The notes under the pieces are model-generated. The model made no database searches. It was given only the letters and a program-made list of their open reading frames with translations, and was not told the DNA's origin. A stretch of 64,000 nucleotides of DNA. It comes from Rana temporaria. Lineage: Eukaryota > Chordata > Amphibia > Anura > Ranidae. Shown piece by piece: positions 46,247 to 56,875 of this stretch. Position 1 is the stretch's first letter, and every line of letters begins with the position of its first letter. The stretch spans positions 124,214,028-124,278,027 of the forward strand of contig NC_053494.1 of NCBI RefSeq assembly GCF_905171775.1, written 5' to 3'. The position numbers and the translations under genes are program-made.

Positions 46247-48228
46247 GGGTTCCCCCAAATTAAATTACCAGGCCCTTCAGGTCTGGAATGGATATTAAGG
46301 GGAACCCCGCCGTAAAAACCAAAAAAAAAAAAGACGTGCGGTTCCCGGCAAATATCCATTCCAGACCCTTCAGGTCTGGTGTGGATTTTAAGGGGAACTC
46401 CACCCCAAATTGAAAAAAAAAATGGCGTGGAGTCCCCCTAAAAATCCACACCAGACCCTTATCCGAGCACGTTGACCTGGCCGGCCGCAGAAAAGAGGGG
46501 GGGACAGAGTGCGGCCCCCCCCCCTCTCCTGAACCGCACCAGGCCACATGCCCTCAACATGGGGAGGATGTCCCCATGTTGATGGGGACAAGGGTCTCAT
46601 CCCCACAACCCTTGCCCGGTGGTTGTGGGGGTATGCGGGCGGGAGGTTTATCAGAATCTGGAAGACCCCTTTAACAAAGGGGACCCCCAGATCCTGACCC
46701 CCCCCTGTGTGAAATGGTAATGGGGTACATTGTACCTCTACCATTTCACCCCAAAAAAAATGTCAAAGTGATAAAAATGACAGTAGCCGGTTTTTGACAA
46801 ATCTTTTAATAAAATCTTCTTTTCTTCTTTCCTTCGGGGTTCTTCCGCTGCTTCTTTCTTCTCGTCCACATCTTGCCCGACGTCTTCTTCTATCTTCTCC
46901 GTCCGTCCTTCCGCCTTCTGGTCCCGCATCTTGCCCGTTGTCTTCTCCGTCCGCCTCCTCGTCCGCATCTTGGGTCTTCTGCGGTCTTCTTCTCGGTCCG
47001 CCGCCTTCTCGTCCCCTGCGTTTGAATTGTAATTGGCCGCCGTTTTCCCGCTCCTGGGACCCGCCCCCCTCTGACGCCACAAGTAAACTCCTTAGAAGGT
47101 CATGTGCGTCAGAGGGGGGCGGGGTCGCAGAGCGTCACACAGCGGGGGAATTCAATTTCAATCGCGCCGCCCGGAGAAGAAGTTCACGCCGTGTCACACT
47201 CATGTGACCCCGCCCCCCTCTGACGCCACAAGTAAACTCCTTAGAAGGTCATGTGCGTCAGAGGGGGGCGGGGTCACATGAGTGTGACACGGCGGGAACT
47301 TCTTCTCCGGGCGGCGCGATTGAAATTGAATTCCCCCGCTGTGTGACGCTCTGCGACCCCGCCCCCCTCTGACGCACATGACCTTCTAAGGAGTTTACTT
47401 GTGGCGTCAGAGGGGGGCGGGTCCCAGGAGCGGGAAAACGGCGGCCAATTACAATTCAAACGCAGGGGACGAGAAGGCGGCGGACCGAGAAGAAGACCGC
47501 AGAAGACCCAAGATGCGGACGAGGAGGCGGACGGAGAAGACAACGGGCAAGATGCGGGACCAGAAGGCGGAAGGACGGACGGAGAAGATAGAAGAAGACG
47601 TCGGGCAAGATGTGGACGAGAAGAAAGAAGCACCCCGAAGGAAAGAAGAAAAGAAGATTTTATTAAAAGATTTGTCAAAAACCGGCTACTGTCATTTTTA
47701 TCACTTTGACATTTTTTTTGGGGTGAAATGGTAGAGGTACAATGTACCCCATTACCATTTCACACAGGGGGGGGGTCAGGATCTGGGGGTCCCCTTTGTT
47801 AAAGGGGTCTTCCAGATTCTGATAAACCTCCCGCCCGCATACCCCCACAACCACCGGGCAAGGGTTGTGGGGATGAGACCCTTGTCCCCATCAACATGGG
47901 GACATCCTCCCCATGTTGAGGGCATGTGGCCTGGTGCGGTTCAGGAGAGGGGGGGGCCGCACTCTGTCCCCCCCTCTTTTCTGCGGCCGGCCAGGTCAAC
48001 GTGCTCGGATAAGGGTCTGGTGTGGATTTTTAGGGGGACTCCACGCCATTTTTTTTTTCAATTTGGGGTGGAGTTCCCCTTAAAATCCACACCAGACCTG
48101 AAGGGTCTGGAATGGATATTTGCCGGGAACCGCACGTCTTTTTTTTTGGGGGTTTTTACGGCGGGGTTCCCCTTAATATCCATTCCAGACCTGAAGGGCC
48201 TGGTAATTAAATTTGGAGGGACCCCCTT
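46247..48228. repeat. Giant palindrome 1: about 0.97-kb near-identical inverted arms
   Basis: Everything from 'aattaccaggcccttcaggt' (about 46258) to the centre near 47220-47264 is repeated in reverse on the right to about 48228. A 9-bp indel ('agcggaaga') and few mismatches separate the arms, so they are nearly identical. The asymmetric centre is about 40 bp. The central 400 bp is rich in GGGGGCGGGG boxes and carries a CCAAT (GGCCAATTACA) in each arm. An ATTAAA-type signal is present at mirrored positions (46805-46810 minus, 47662-47667 plus). Each arm encodes the same Arg/Lys/Glu-rich ORF of about 100 residues from two frames, with no known domain. Confidence 0.88.
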
Positions 48229-48283
48229 TTTTTTTTTTTTTTTTTAATGAGCAATGACTCTATTCTTTATAGCCATGAGTACT
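48229..48283. repeat. T-run and short unique sequence
   Basis: A run of T follows the palindrome (about 48227-48245), then unique sequence up to the next TTAA element. Confidence 0.5.
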
Positions 48284-49095
48284 TTAACCACTTGCCCACC
48301 GGGTTAATTCTGGCACTTCTCTCCTTCATGTGAAAATCACAATTTTTTGGCTAGAAAATTAATCAGAACCCCCAAACATTATATATTTTTTTTTAGCAGA
48401 CATCCTAGGGAATAAAATGGCAGTCATTGCAATACTTTTTGTCACACCGTATTTGCGCAGCGGTCTTACAAGCGCACTTTTTTTGGATAAAAATCACTTT
48501 TTTGAATTAAAAAATAAGACAACAATACATTTTGCCCAATTTTTTTCTATATTGTGAAAGATAATGTTACGCCGAGTAAAATGATACCCAACATGTCACG
48601 CTTAAAAATTGCGCCCGCTCGTGGCATGGCGTCAAACTTTTACCCTTTAAAAAACTCGATAGGCGACGTTTAAAAAATTCTACAGGTTGCATTTTTTGAG
48701 TTGCAGAGTAGGTCTAGGGCTAGAATTATTGCTCTCACTCTAACGATCGCGGCGATACCTCACTTGTGTGGTTTGAATACTGTTTTCATATGCGGGCGCT
48801 ACTCGCGTATGCGTTTGCTTCTGTGCGCGAGCTCGTCGCGACGGGGCGCTTTAAAAAATTTTTTGGGGGTTTTCTTATTTATTTTTATTTAGTTTTATAA
48901 TGTTTTACACTGAAATAAAAAAATAAAAAAAAAATTATCAGTTTTCTTCCTATTACAAGGAATGTAAACATCCCTTGTAATAGGACTAGTGTGTGACAGG
49001 TCCTCTTTATGGAGAGAGGCGGGGTCAATAAGGCTGGAAAGCATGGTATTGCAAAAAAAAAAAAAAGATCTCATGCTTTCAGCTGCAATCATGTT
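48284..49095. mobile_element. TTAA-type element, truncated at right
   Basis: Begins TTAACCACTTGCCCACCGGG at 48284. The interior ('gttacgccgagtaaaatgat', 'attattgctctcactctaac') recurs at 53190-53400 and, inverted, at 7775-7905. An internal hairpin 'cctattacaaggaatg' lies near 48948-48985. No right TTAACCACTT end was found. Confidence 0.6.
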
Positions 49096-49099
49096 CGTT

Positions 49100-49240
49100 C
49101 ACCACAGTGGTGTAGTGTATAGCACTTTGACCTAGCAGCAAAAGAGTCGTTGGTTCGAATCCCGCCCGTGACAGCATCTGCATGGAGTTTGCATGTTCTC
49201 CCTGTGCCTGCGTGGGTTTCCTCCCACAATATAAAAACAC
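49100..49240 (+). repeat. tRNA-promoter-like SINE fragment
   Basis: A pol III A box (TGGTGTAGTG, 49108-49117) and a perfect B box (GGTTCGAATCC, 49152-49162) are 34 bp apart, followed by 'gcatggagtttgcatgttct' and 'tgcgtgggtttcctccca'. This is the tRNA-related head and downstream module of a vertebrate SINE-like family. It lacks a cloverleaf that would make a real tRNA. Confidence 0.6.
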
Positions 49241-49448
49241 GCTGTAAATCGGTTCCGGTCTAAATAAGCCCTAATATGCAGTAGTATATTAAGGTTTGGT
49301 TCTGCCCAAGGCCTGACTACATATCTGCACCTCCTAATAGAAAAATGACCCACCCCTTCCTGTCAAGGTCACACCCTGTTTTTGTATAACCCCGCCCAGT
49401 AATTTTCAGGGGACCCACACACTAGTTCTGGGGGGGCACTGGATTCCC
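49241..49448. repeat. Short repeat related to 11240-11330
   Basis: 'aaggcctgactac' followed by 'atgacccaccccttcctgtc' recurs from 11250-11310. Function unknown. Confidence 0.4.
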
Positions 49449-50548
49449 TTAACCACTTCCATACCAGGCACTTACGCACCTTCCCGCCCAAGCCAATTTT
49501 CAGCTTTCAACACTGTCGCACTTTGAATGGCAATTGCGCGGTCATACAACACTGTACCCAAACAAAATTGGCGTCCTTTTTTCCCCACAAATAGAGCTTT
49601 CTTTTGTTGTTATTTGATCACCTCTGCGTTTTTTTTTTTTGCGCAACAACTAAAAAAAGACTGCAAATTTTGAAACAAAAAAACCTTTTTCTTTTTTTAG
49701 GTTAATTTTTTTGTAAATAAGTTTTTCTCTTTCAATTACGGGCACTGATATGGCGGCACTGATGGGCCCCGATGAGATGGCACTGATGGACATCGATGAG
49801 GTAGTACTGACGGCACAGATGAGGTGGCATTGATTGGCGGCGCTGCTATGCGGCACTGATGGGCACTCATAGGCGGCACTGATGGGCACTCATGGGCGGC
49901 ACAGATGGGCGGCACTTATGGGTGGCACTGATGGATACTTATGGGCGGCACTTATGGGTGGCACTGATGGATACTTATGGGTGGCACAGGTGGGCACTGT
50001 GCATGGATGGGCACTGTGGGGTGGCACTGATTTTCCCAGTCAGTGCCCATTTGTGGGCACTGATTGGCATCTTTTTTCTTATTTTTTAATGCTTTTTGTT
50101 TTTTTGTTCTATATTTTTTTTGTTTTTGCACACCCTGGTGGTCCAGGGTGGGCATCCCTGGTAGTCCAGTGTGGTGATCCGAGGGGGGGCTGCGCTGATA
50201 AACAATCAGCGCGAACGCCCCCTGTCAGGAGAGCCGCCGATCGGCTCTCCTATACTCGCGTCTGTAAGACGCGAGTGAGGAAGAGCCATCGATGGCTCTT
50301 CCTGTTTACATCGTGATCAGCCGTGATTGGACACGGCTGATCACGTGGTAAAGAGTCTCCGTCTCCGTGAGAGACTCTTTACCGAGATCGGAGATGCAGG
50401 GTGTCAGACTGACACCCCGCATCACCGATCGCCGCGCTGCGTGCCCCCACAGGCGCGTGCGGCATGAAATCCTGCAGGACGTCCTGTCAGGATTGTGTAA
50501 CCACTTCCCGGACGTAAATCGGCCATAGGCTGGGCGGGAAGTGGTTAA
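49449..50548. mobile_element. TTAA-flanked non-autonomous element (1.1 kb)
   Basis: TTAACCACTTCC at 49449 is perfectly inverted at the right end (GGAAGTGGTTAA, 50548). Internally 'aaaattggcgtccttttttcc' matches 10067-10090, linking it to 9980-10930. About 49740-50030 is a G/T-rich run of 'ggcggcactgatgggcact' words, which creates repetitive ORFs. The right part is a GC-rich hairpin series. Confidence 0.75.
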
Positions 50549-50714
50549 TTTGCATAGTTTTTCTCTCACTTCCTGTTTGGCTATGGGGCAGGAAGTGAAG
50601 GCAAATCTCCCCAATTGGACACAGATAATACAAAATAAACTGACAGGGCCTATAACCCTCCCTCACTCTATCCAAAATGAAAGAAAATAAAACTTGTTGA
50701 TTATAGTTCTTGTC

Positions 50715-51005
50715 AGGGGCGGACTGACCATTGAGTCACTCGGGCACTGCCCGAGGGCCCCATGCCACTAGGGGGCCCCATCCGGGTTGCCAGGCTCAGT
50801 AAAACCAGGGACAGTATGTAAAAATCTGTGTTTTTTTTAGATCTGTCCCTGATATGTCCGAAAATGACATGCTTTTAATGTGAATATCCCAAGATTTTAG
50901 CTGCCCGCCTCTGCACTACCTCCTGGCGTGGTGGTCATCTGTAAGCCCAGGGGCCCCATAATCTTCTATTGCCCAGGGGCCCCATGAGTTGTCAGTCCGC
51001 CCCTG
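50715..51005. mobile_element. hAT MITE, CAGGGGCGGACTGAC termini
   Basis: CAGGGGCGGACTGAC is perfectly inverted at both ends. Flanks are GTTCTTGT (50707-50714) and GTTCTAGT (51006-51013), an 8-bp TSD with one mismatch. 291 bp, non-coding. Confidence 0.82.
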
Positions 51006-51247
51006 GTTCTAGTTTAAGCACAAATTTCATAGAGTTTTATTGAGAGCCCTAAGAAAATATAACCATGCCAATAGGCCAGGATAGAGCGTTGCTAATATGT
51101 AGGAATGTGTGTGTTAGAGCACCCCACCCAATGTTAACTAAAAAATTATTAATTTGCAAATAAGTATTATCTGCTCATTTTTTTGGGGATGTCTGCACCC
51201 CTGATAGTGACAACATTTGTGAGGTGTCTTCACCCTTTCTAATTCAT

Positions 51248-51875
51248 TCACTTCCTGTCACATAGCCAAACAGGAAGTGAGGGTAAAACCTTACTAATAT
51301 ATTTTCTTGGGGACACAGAGATCAATCTAAATAGTTTCCCATTATGTAAATTGCACTCTAGCATTTTGCTGTGTACACCCCAAATTATTAGGGATCTTGG
51401 ACTTTGGGGTCCATTTACTAAAGGCAAATCCACTCCTACAAGTGCAAAGCAAGGAAGAAAACAAAACAACTTTGCTTCTACAGGATTGGATGTTAAAACC
51501 ATCAGTGCTTCCTCTCTGATTTTCAGCAACTATGCTTGTACTGCAGAGTGGCTTTGCCTTTACTAAACCCCAAACTAAATAATCATTTGGGGCAGGGATC
51601 CTCAAACTACGGCCCTCCAGCTGTTGTAGAACTACACATCCCATGAGGCCTTGTAATGCACTGACATTCACAGACATGACTAGGCATGATGGGAATTGTA
51701 GTTCCTGAACAACTGGAGGGCCGTAGTTTGAAGACCCATGATTTGGGGTGTACACAGCAGTGCTGGAGTGCAATTTGCTTAATGGGGACACTAGTTAGAT
51801 TGACCGGTGTCCCCAAGAAATGACACTGGTAGGGTTTTAACCTCACTTCCTGTTCAGCTGTGTGACAGGAAGTGA
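51248..51875. repeat. Foldback MITE interrupted by a hAT MITE
   Basis: 'TCACTTCCTGTCACATAGCC' at the left and 'GCTGTGTGACAGGAAGTGA' at the right are inverted. 'cttggggacacagagatcaa' and 'ttgcactctagca' are likewise mirrored near 51755-51815. The 51593-51740 hAT copy sits inside it. Confidence 0.65.
51593..51740. mobile_element. hAT MITE, 148 bp, perfect TSD ATTTGGGG
   Basis: Begins CAGGGATCCTCAAACTACGG and ends CCGTAGTTTGAAGACCCATG. The duplication ATTTGGGG is at 51585-51592 and 51741-51748. Near-palindromic throughout. Confidence 0.85.
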
Positions 51876-52048
51876 AGCCAATTTTAAGAAAAGGGACACA
51901 AAGCTCAACACAAAAATAAAAACACAAAGCAGGGGTTCTAACACTCACTTGGCTTCCCTCAAACACCCACAATTTGAATAGGATTGCCTTGCGCTAGATT
52001 TAAGCACAGTGCTGTAAATCAGCACGTCAAGCCTGTCCACCAATAGCA

Positions 52049-52050
<2 letters not shown>

Positions 52051-52082
<32 letters not shown>
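52051..52082 (+). repeat. Poly(C) run, 32 bp
   Basis: Uninterrupted C-run. Its true length may be uncertain because of sequencing. Confidence 0.9.
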
Positions 52083-53019
52083 ACAGGCCATGTTTGCAGG
52101 TTTTCCTTCATCTTGCACATGTGCTTTAAAATAGTCTGGACAGCAATTCTTGATAAGAGAAATCCCCAAAACATGTCCTGTCGGGGGTACTTGAGGGCTG
52201 AGGACCACTGCAGAATAAATAAAATACTTACCAGTTTTTGTCTTTAAAGTCAGGGAGAATAAACATGGCAAACATTTCATGATTACACACCAGGAAAGAA
52301 GCTTAGACAAAAATCACACATAATTTGTTAGGCCCTAACCTAGTTCAGCTGCAGCTGTCAACATATGTAGCATGAAAAAGTAACAAAAGACAAACTTAAC
52401 AATTTTAAAATAATTTTTATTGGTCAACAAAACAAGGAAAGCAAAAAAAGACAAACAAACAAAAATACATTTCAAAATTCTAATTAACCATAGCTTTACA
52501 CATTTTTCAGAAAATAAGGCCACATAGACAAATACATCAAAGTGAACATCATTTAAAAATAAACCAAAACCATTGGCAAAATAAAACAAAACCCATGCAA
52601 CAAACCACATTTGTGTTTAGCAACAGCATTTCTGCCAGCCTGCCCCTTCTGAGGGCAGCTGAGGACTGATCGATCCAAGCTTTTTATAACAGTGCTAGTA
52701 ATGAAGCAATTGAAATCACATGACCAAATTGCAGTCTCTAGTTTGGGTGAGCTTGTAATTGGGCACACCTGCAATTAACCCAAACCACGCTCTATGAGCA
52801 TCCAATGAGTGTTTTTCACCTTTTAAAAAGAAAGGATATTTTTTTTCTAAGTGTTTGAGCATGCTCAGTTCATCACACATGTAGGAACCAAGCTGCAATG
52901 GAATGAGAGCTTTTTTTTTTTGGTTTCCCCTGATCTGATGCTTTCCAGCCTGAAGGGGAGGTGTTAAAGACAGAAGTAAACACGCACATTTAATAATCTA
53001 TTTGTGTGAAAAAAAAGGT
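52083..53019. other. Unassigned AT-rich sequence
   Basis: No repeat ends found. The Phe/Val-rich minus-strand ORF at 52335-52610 is the complement of an A-rich tract. Confidence 0.35.
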
Positions 53020-53880
53020 TGCCAATTTTGTTTGGGAGCCACGTCGCACGACTGCGCAATTGTCAGTTAAAGCGACGCCGCGCCGAATCACAAAAACTTG
53101 CCCGGTCATTGACCAGAAATATGGTCCGGGCTCAAGTGGTTAAAAATTAACAAAACACAAAAGTGAGCCCAATTTTTGGGGATAATGTGAAAGATGATGT
53201 TACACTGAGTAAATAGATACCTTACATGTCACGCTTTACTATTGGAAACACTCCTGCAATGGGGCCAAAATGAATTCCGTGAATATCCCCATAGGTGACC
53301 TTTTTCTTTTTTTTCCAGGTTACCAGTTTATAGTTACAAAGAAGGTCTAGTGGTAAAAGTATTGCTCTCGCTCTAACGCACGCGTCAATACCTCACATGT
53401 GTGGTTTGAACGATGTTTATATATGTGGGCGGGACTTGCGTAAGTCCCGCCCACATATGTAAAAATTATTTTTACTTTTTGCTATAATAAATATCCCCAA
53501 AAATATATATTCAAAAAACTAAAAAAACCCTCAGTTTAGGCCGATACGTATTCTACATCTTTTTGGTTCCAAAAAATCGCAAATAGCGTTTAGTGTTTGG
53601 TTTTTGCAAAAGTTATAGCGTCTACAAATTTTTTTTTGTTGTTGTTTTAACTAGTTATTGGGGCGATCAGCGATTTTTATCGGTACTGCGACATTATGGC
53701 GGACACATCGAACAGTTTTTTGGAACCATTGGCATTTTTCTAGCGATCAGTGCTGTAAAAAATGCATTGCTTACTCAAAAAATGCCACTGGCAGGGAAGG
53801 GGTTAACACTAGGTGCGAGGGAGGGGTTAAATATGTTCCCTGGGTGTGTTCTAACTGTAGGGGGGGGGGGACTGACATGT
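53020..53880. mobile_element. Composite of TTAA-family fragments
   Basis: 53020-53143 is an inverted terminal piece ending 'CTCAAGTGGTTAA'. 53190-53400 matches 48550-48760. 53460-53840 matches 10170-10600 ('gccgatacgtattc', 'atgccactggcag'). A perfect hairpin 'ggcgggacttacg/cgtaagtcccgcc'-type sits near 53430-53455. Confidence 0.6.
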
Positions 53881-53906
53881 GTAAATGACAGATCGCTGTT
53901 CATGAA

Positions 53907-56364
53907 GGGGAACTCCAGACCCCCGGAAAAAAAATAAGGTGGGTTCCCTCCAGGTGCATACCAGGCTCTTAGGCTTGGTCTGGAACATAAAGGGTTAAAC
54001 CCGCGCAAAAAAAATAGCGTGGGGTCCCCCCCAAGATCCAAACCAAGCCATTATCCCAGGCACGCAGTCTGGTCAGACAGGAATGGGGGTGGGGACGAGC
54101 GAGCGCCCCCCTCCCTCCTGAGCCATACCAGACCACATGCCCTCAACATGGGGGAGTGTGTGCTGTGGGGGAGGGGGGCACTGCCCCCCCAACCCAAAGC
54201 ACTCTTGTCCCCATGTCGATAGGGACAAGAGCCTCTTCCCGACAACCCTGGCCGTTGGTTGTCGGGGTATGCGGGCGGAGGGCTTATCAGAATCTGAGAG
54301 ACCCCTTTAATAAAGGGGTCCCCAGATTCCGGCCCCCCACCCTATGTGAATGAGTATGGGGGTACATTGTACCCCTACCCATTCACCTGGGGAAAAAAAT
54401 GGAAAAAAATAATACACCACACATGAATAAATTAATTTATTAGTCAGCCGGGGGTCTTCTGCCGGGGCCCCCCACCACCACCCCATTAGGCCCCGGGCTT
54501 CGCCATCTTCTGCCGGAACCCCCTTCACCAGTGAGGCTCCTGCCTTTGGGGGAGGGTCCCGGGCTACTACGACGGTTTCTGCGGGGGGGGGGTGCACTGG
54601 CACCCCACCCCCGTCTTCAGCGACGTAATTCACCGGGACCCCCTTCACCAGGGAGGCTCCTGCCTTTGGGGGAGGGTCCCGGGCTTCCACGACGGTTTCT
54701 GCGGGGGGGGGTGCACTGGCACCCCACCCCCGTCTTCAGCGACGTAATTCACCGGGACCCCCTTCACCAGGGAGGCTCCTGCCTTTGGGGGAGGGTCCCG
54801 GGCTTCCACGACGGTTTCTGCGGGGGGGGTGCACTGGCACCCCACCCCCGTCTTCAGCGACGTAATTCACCGGGACCCCCTTCACCAGGGAGGCTCCTGC
54901 CTTTGGGGGAGGGTCCCGGGCTTCCACGACGGTTTCTGCGGGGGGGGGTGCACTGGCACCCCACCCCCGTCTTCAGCGACGTAATTCACCGGGACCCCCT
55001 TCACCAGGGAGGCTCCTGCCTTTGGGGGAGGGTCCCGGGCTTGTACGGTGTCTTCCGCCGGAGGGCGCCACTCTCCGGGCTTCTGCGATGCCTTCCGCTT
55101 CTGCCTGTCTCCTCCGCGGAGCACAGGGCTTGTCTCCGCTGTCTTCTCCCTTCTCTTCCATTCGATGTTGACACGACGAGGTCCGGCGCTGGAATGCCGT
55201 CTGAGCAGTGGGCATGGACTTATATAGGGCAATGCCACCATGTGACCTCAACCCATGTGACATCACATTCCCATCATGCCCAGGGAATGTGATGTCACAT
55301 GGGTTGAGGTCACATGGTGGCATTGCCCTATATAAGTCCATGCCCGCCGCTGACACGGCATGTCAGCGCGGAACCTCGTCGTGTCAACATCCAATGGAAG
55401 AGAAGGGAGAGGACAGCGCAGACAAGCCCTGTGCTCCCGGAGGAGACAGGCAGAAGAAGGAAGAGAGAAGAAAGAAGACGGAAGAAAGCCCTGGCTCCGC
55501 GGGGGAGCCAGGCAGAAGAGGGAGCAGAGAAAAAACCTGGGAGTTGGCGCACCCCCGGCAGAAGACCAGGAAGACCGGAACCCTGGCGGAAGGCACCGGA
55601 AAGACCGGGGGATAGGCGCCATCCCCCGGCAGAAGACCCCGAAGTCCGGATGCCCCTCCCTAATGAAAAAGAGCTTAAATGGGGTGGGGGCATCCGGCGG
55701 AAGGCTCCGGAGAGGACCGAGGGATGGCGCCCTCCCCCGGCAGAAATCACCGAAGCCCAGGGTCCCGGCAGAAGATCGGGAGAGAAGAAACCCCCCCTTC
55801 TAAGAGAGCTAAAGAAGAAAGGGGGGGCTCCGGAGCTGATTAATAAAATATTTTATTGTGTGTGGTGTTTTATTTTACTTTACATTTCCCCCATGTGAAT
55901 GGGTAGAGGTACGATGTACCCCATACTCATTCACATAGGGTGGGGGTCCGGCATCTGGGGGCCCCCTTATTAAAGGGAGCTCGCAGATTCCGATTAGCCC
56001 CGCCCGCATACCCCGACAACCAATGGCAAGGGTTGTCGGGAAGAGGCTCTTGTCCCTATCGACATGGGGGCAAGAGTGCTGTGGGGTGGGGGGGCAGTGC
56101 CCCCCTCCCCCACAGCACACACTCCCCCATGTTGAGGGCATGCGGTCTGGTACGGCTCAGGAGGGGGGGGGCGCTCGCTCGTCCCCGCCCCCATTCCTGT
56201 CCGGGCCAGACTGCATGCTTGGGATGAGGGCTTGGTTTGGATCTGGGGGGGACCCCCGCGCCGAATCCGCACGTTCCGGACCAAGCCTAAGAGCCTAATG
56301 TAGCCCTGGAGGGGGACCCGCGCCGATTTCAAGTTTGAAATTTGGCGCGGAGTTCCCCTTCAGG
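53907..56364. repeat. Giant palindrome 2 with divergent TATA motifs
   Basis: A left arm (53907-55272) and right arm (55283-56364) are inverted, more diverged than palindrome 1, around the 10-bp centre 'atcatgccca'. The central 75 bp each side is almost perfect ('gatgtcacatgggttgaggt'). TATATAAG lies at 55219-55226 (minus) and 55329-55336 (plus), pointing away from each other. AATAAA is at 54436-54441 (minus) and 55842-55847 (plus). Both arms encode a shared 'MEEKGEDS' and 'DKPCAP' peptide start. The left arm carries extra tandem repeats (54500-55050). The outer sections resemble those of palindrome 1. Confidence 0.82.
54512..55050. repeat. About 120-bp tandem repeat, about 4.5 units
   Basis: A block beginning 'CCCCTTCACCAGGGAGGCTC' and ending 'gcgacgtaattcaccgggac' recurs at about 54515, 54640, 54760, 54880 and 55000 with only G-run length changes. 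It explains the repetitive ORFs on both strands. Confidence 0.9.
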
Positions 56365-56875
56365 GCTGAAAACAGCTCGGAGATTCCCGTGCGCCGCGTC
56401 ACGCAGCGCATTCACGGGTACGCCGCTTGGTATTTACCAAGATTTTCACGGCGTACTGACAAGGCGCACGGGAATCCCTGACTTTTCTCTCTGCGCATGC
56501 CCAGTATGCAAATGAACCTCCCGAGGTTTAGGCGCACTGTGCAAGCGTACGGGGATCTGTTTTCAAAAAACACTTTCCCTTTCAATTCGGCCCGCCAAAC
56601 ACTTCAAAACACATGTCACTTCACTTCCCCTGCATCCCCCCACCTCCCCCCCTAATAAACTCCCGCCCAAACCCCCGCAATTTACAGTTTAATGTGCCGT
56701 GCGCCAGGTCTGTACTGGTGCACAATGCACCCTCTCCTGGGCGCACGGAGCACATTAGTAACTAGGGAAATACACTGCACTAGCAGCGTATTTCTTTAGT
56801 AAATGTCAAAACGGCTGCTACTCCTGCTTTTACTCCATGAGTCATGGAGTAAAGGCTTGGTAAATCAGCCCCATA
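56365..56875. repeat. Harbinger-like MITE edge and GC-rich repeat
   Basis: 'cttggtaaatcagccccata' at 56857-56876 mirrors the terminus 'GGGCCTGATTTACTAAGC' seen at 45720. The rest contains 'cgcacgggaatccc' inverted words. No ORF of interest. Confidence 0.4.

Noticed and set aside
46763..47734. Arg/Lys/Glu-rich ORFs in the palindrome arms as real proteins
   Set aside because: Low-complexity purine-rich codons, open in two frames in both arms and no domain; kept only as a question in the findings.
49100..49175. Functional tRNA gene
   Set aside because: A and B boxes are present but acceptor and anticodon stems do not pair; better read as a SINE-type head.
54531..55292. 253-codon plus-strand ORF
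   Set aside because: Translation of the 120-bp tandem repeat, and open on the opposite strand as well.
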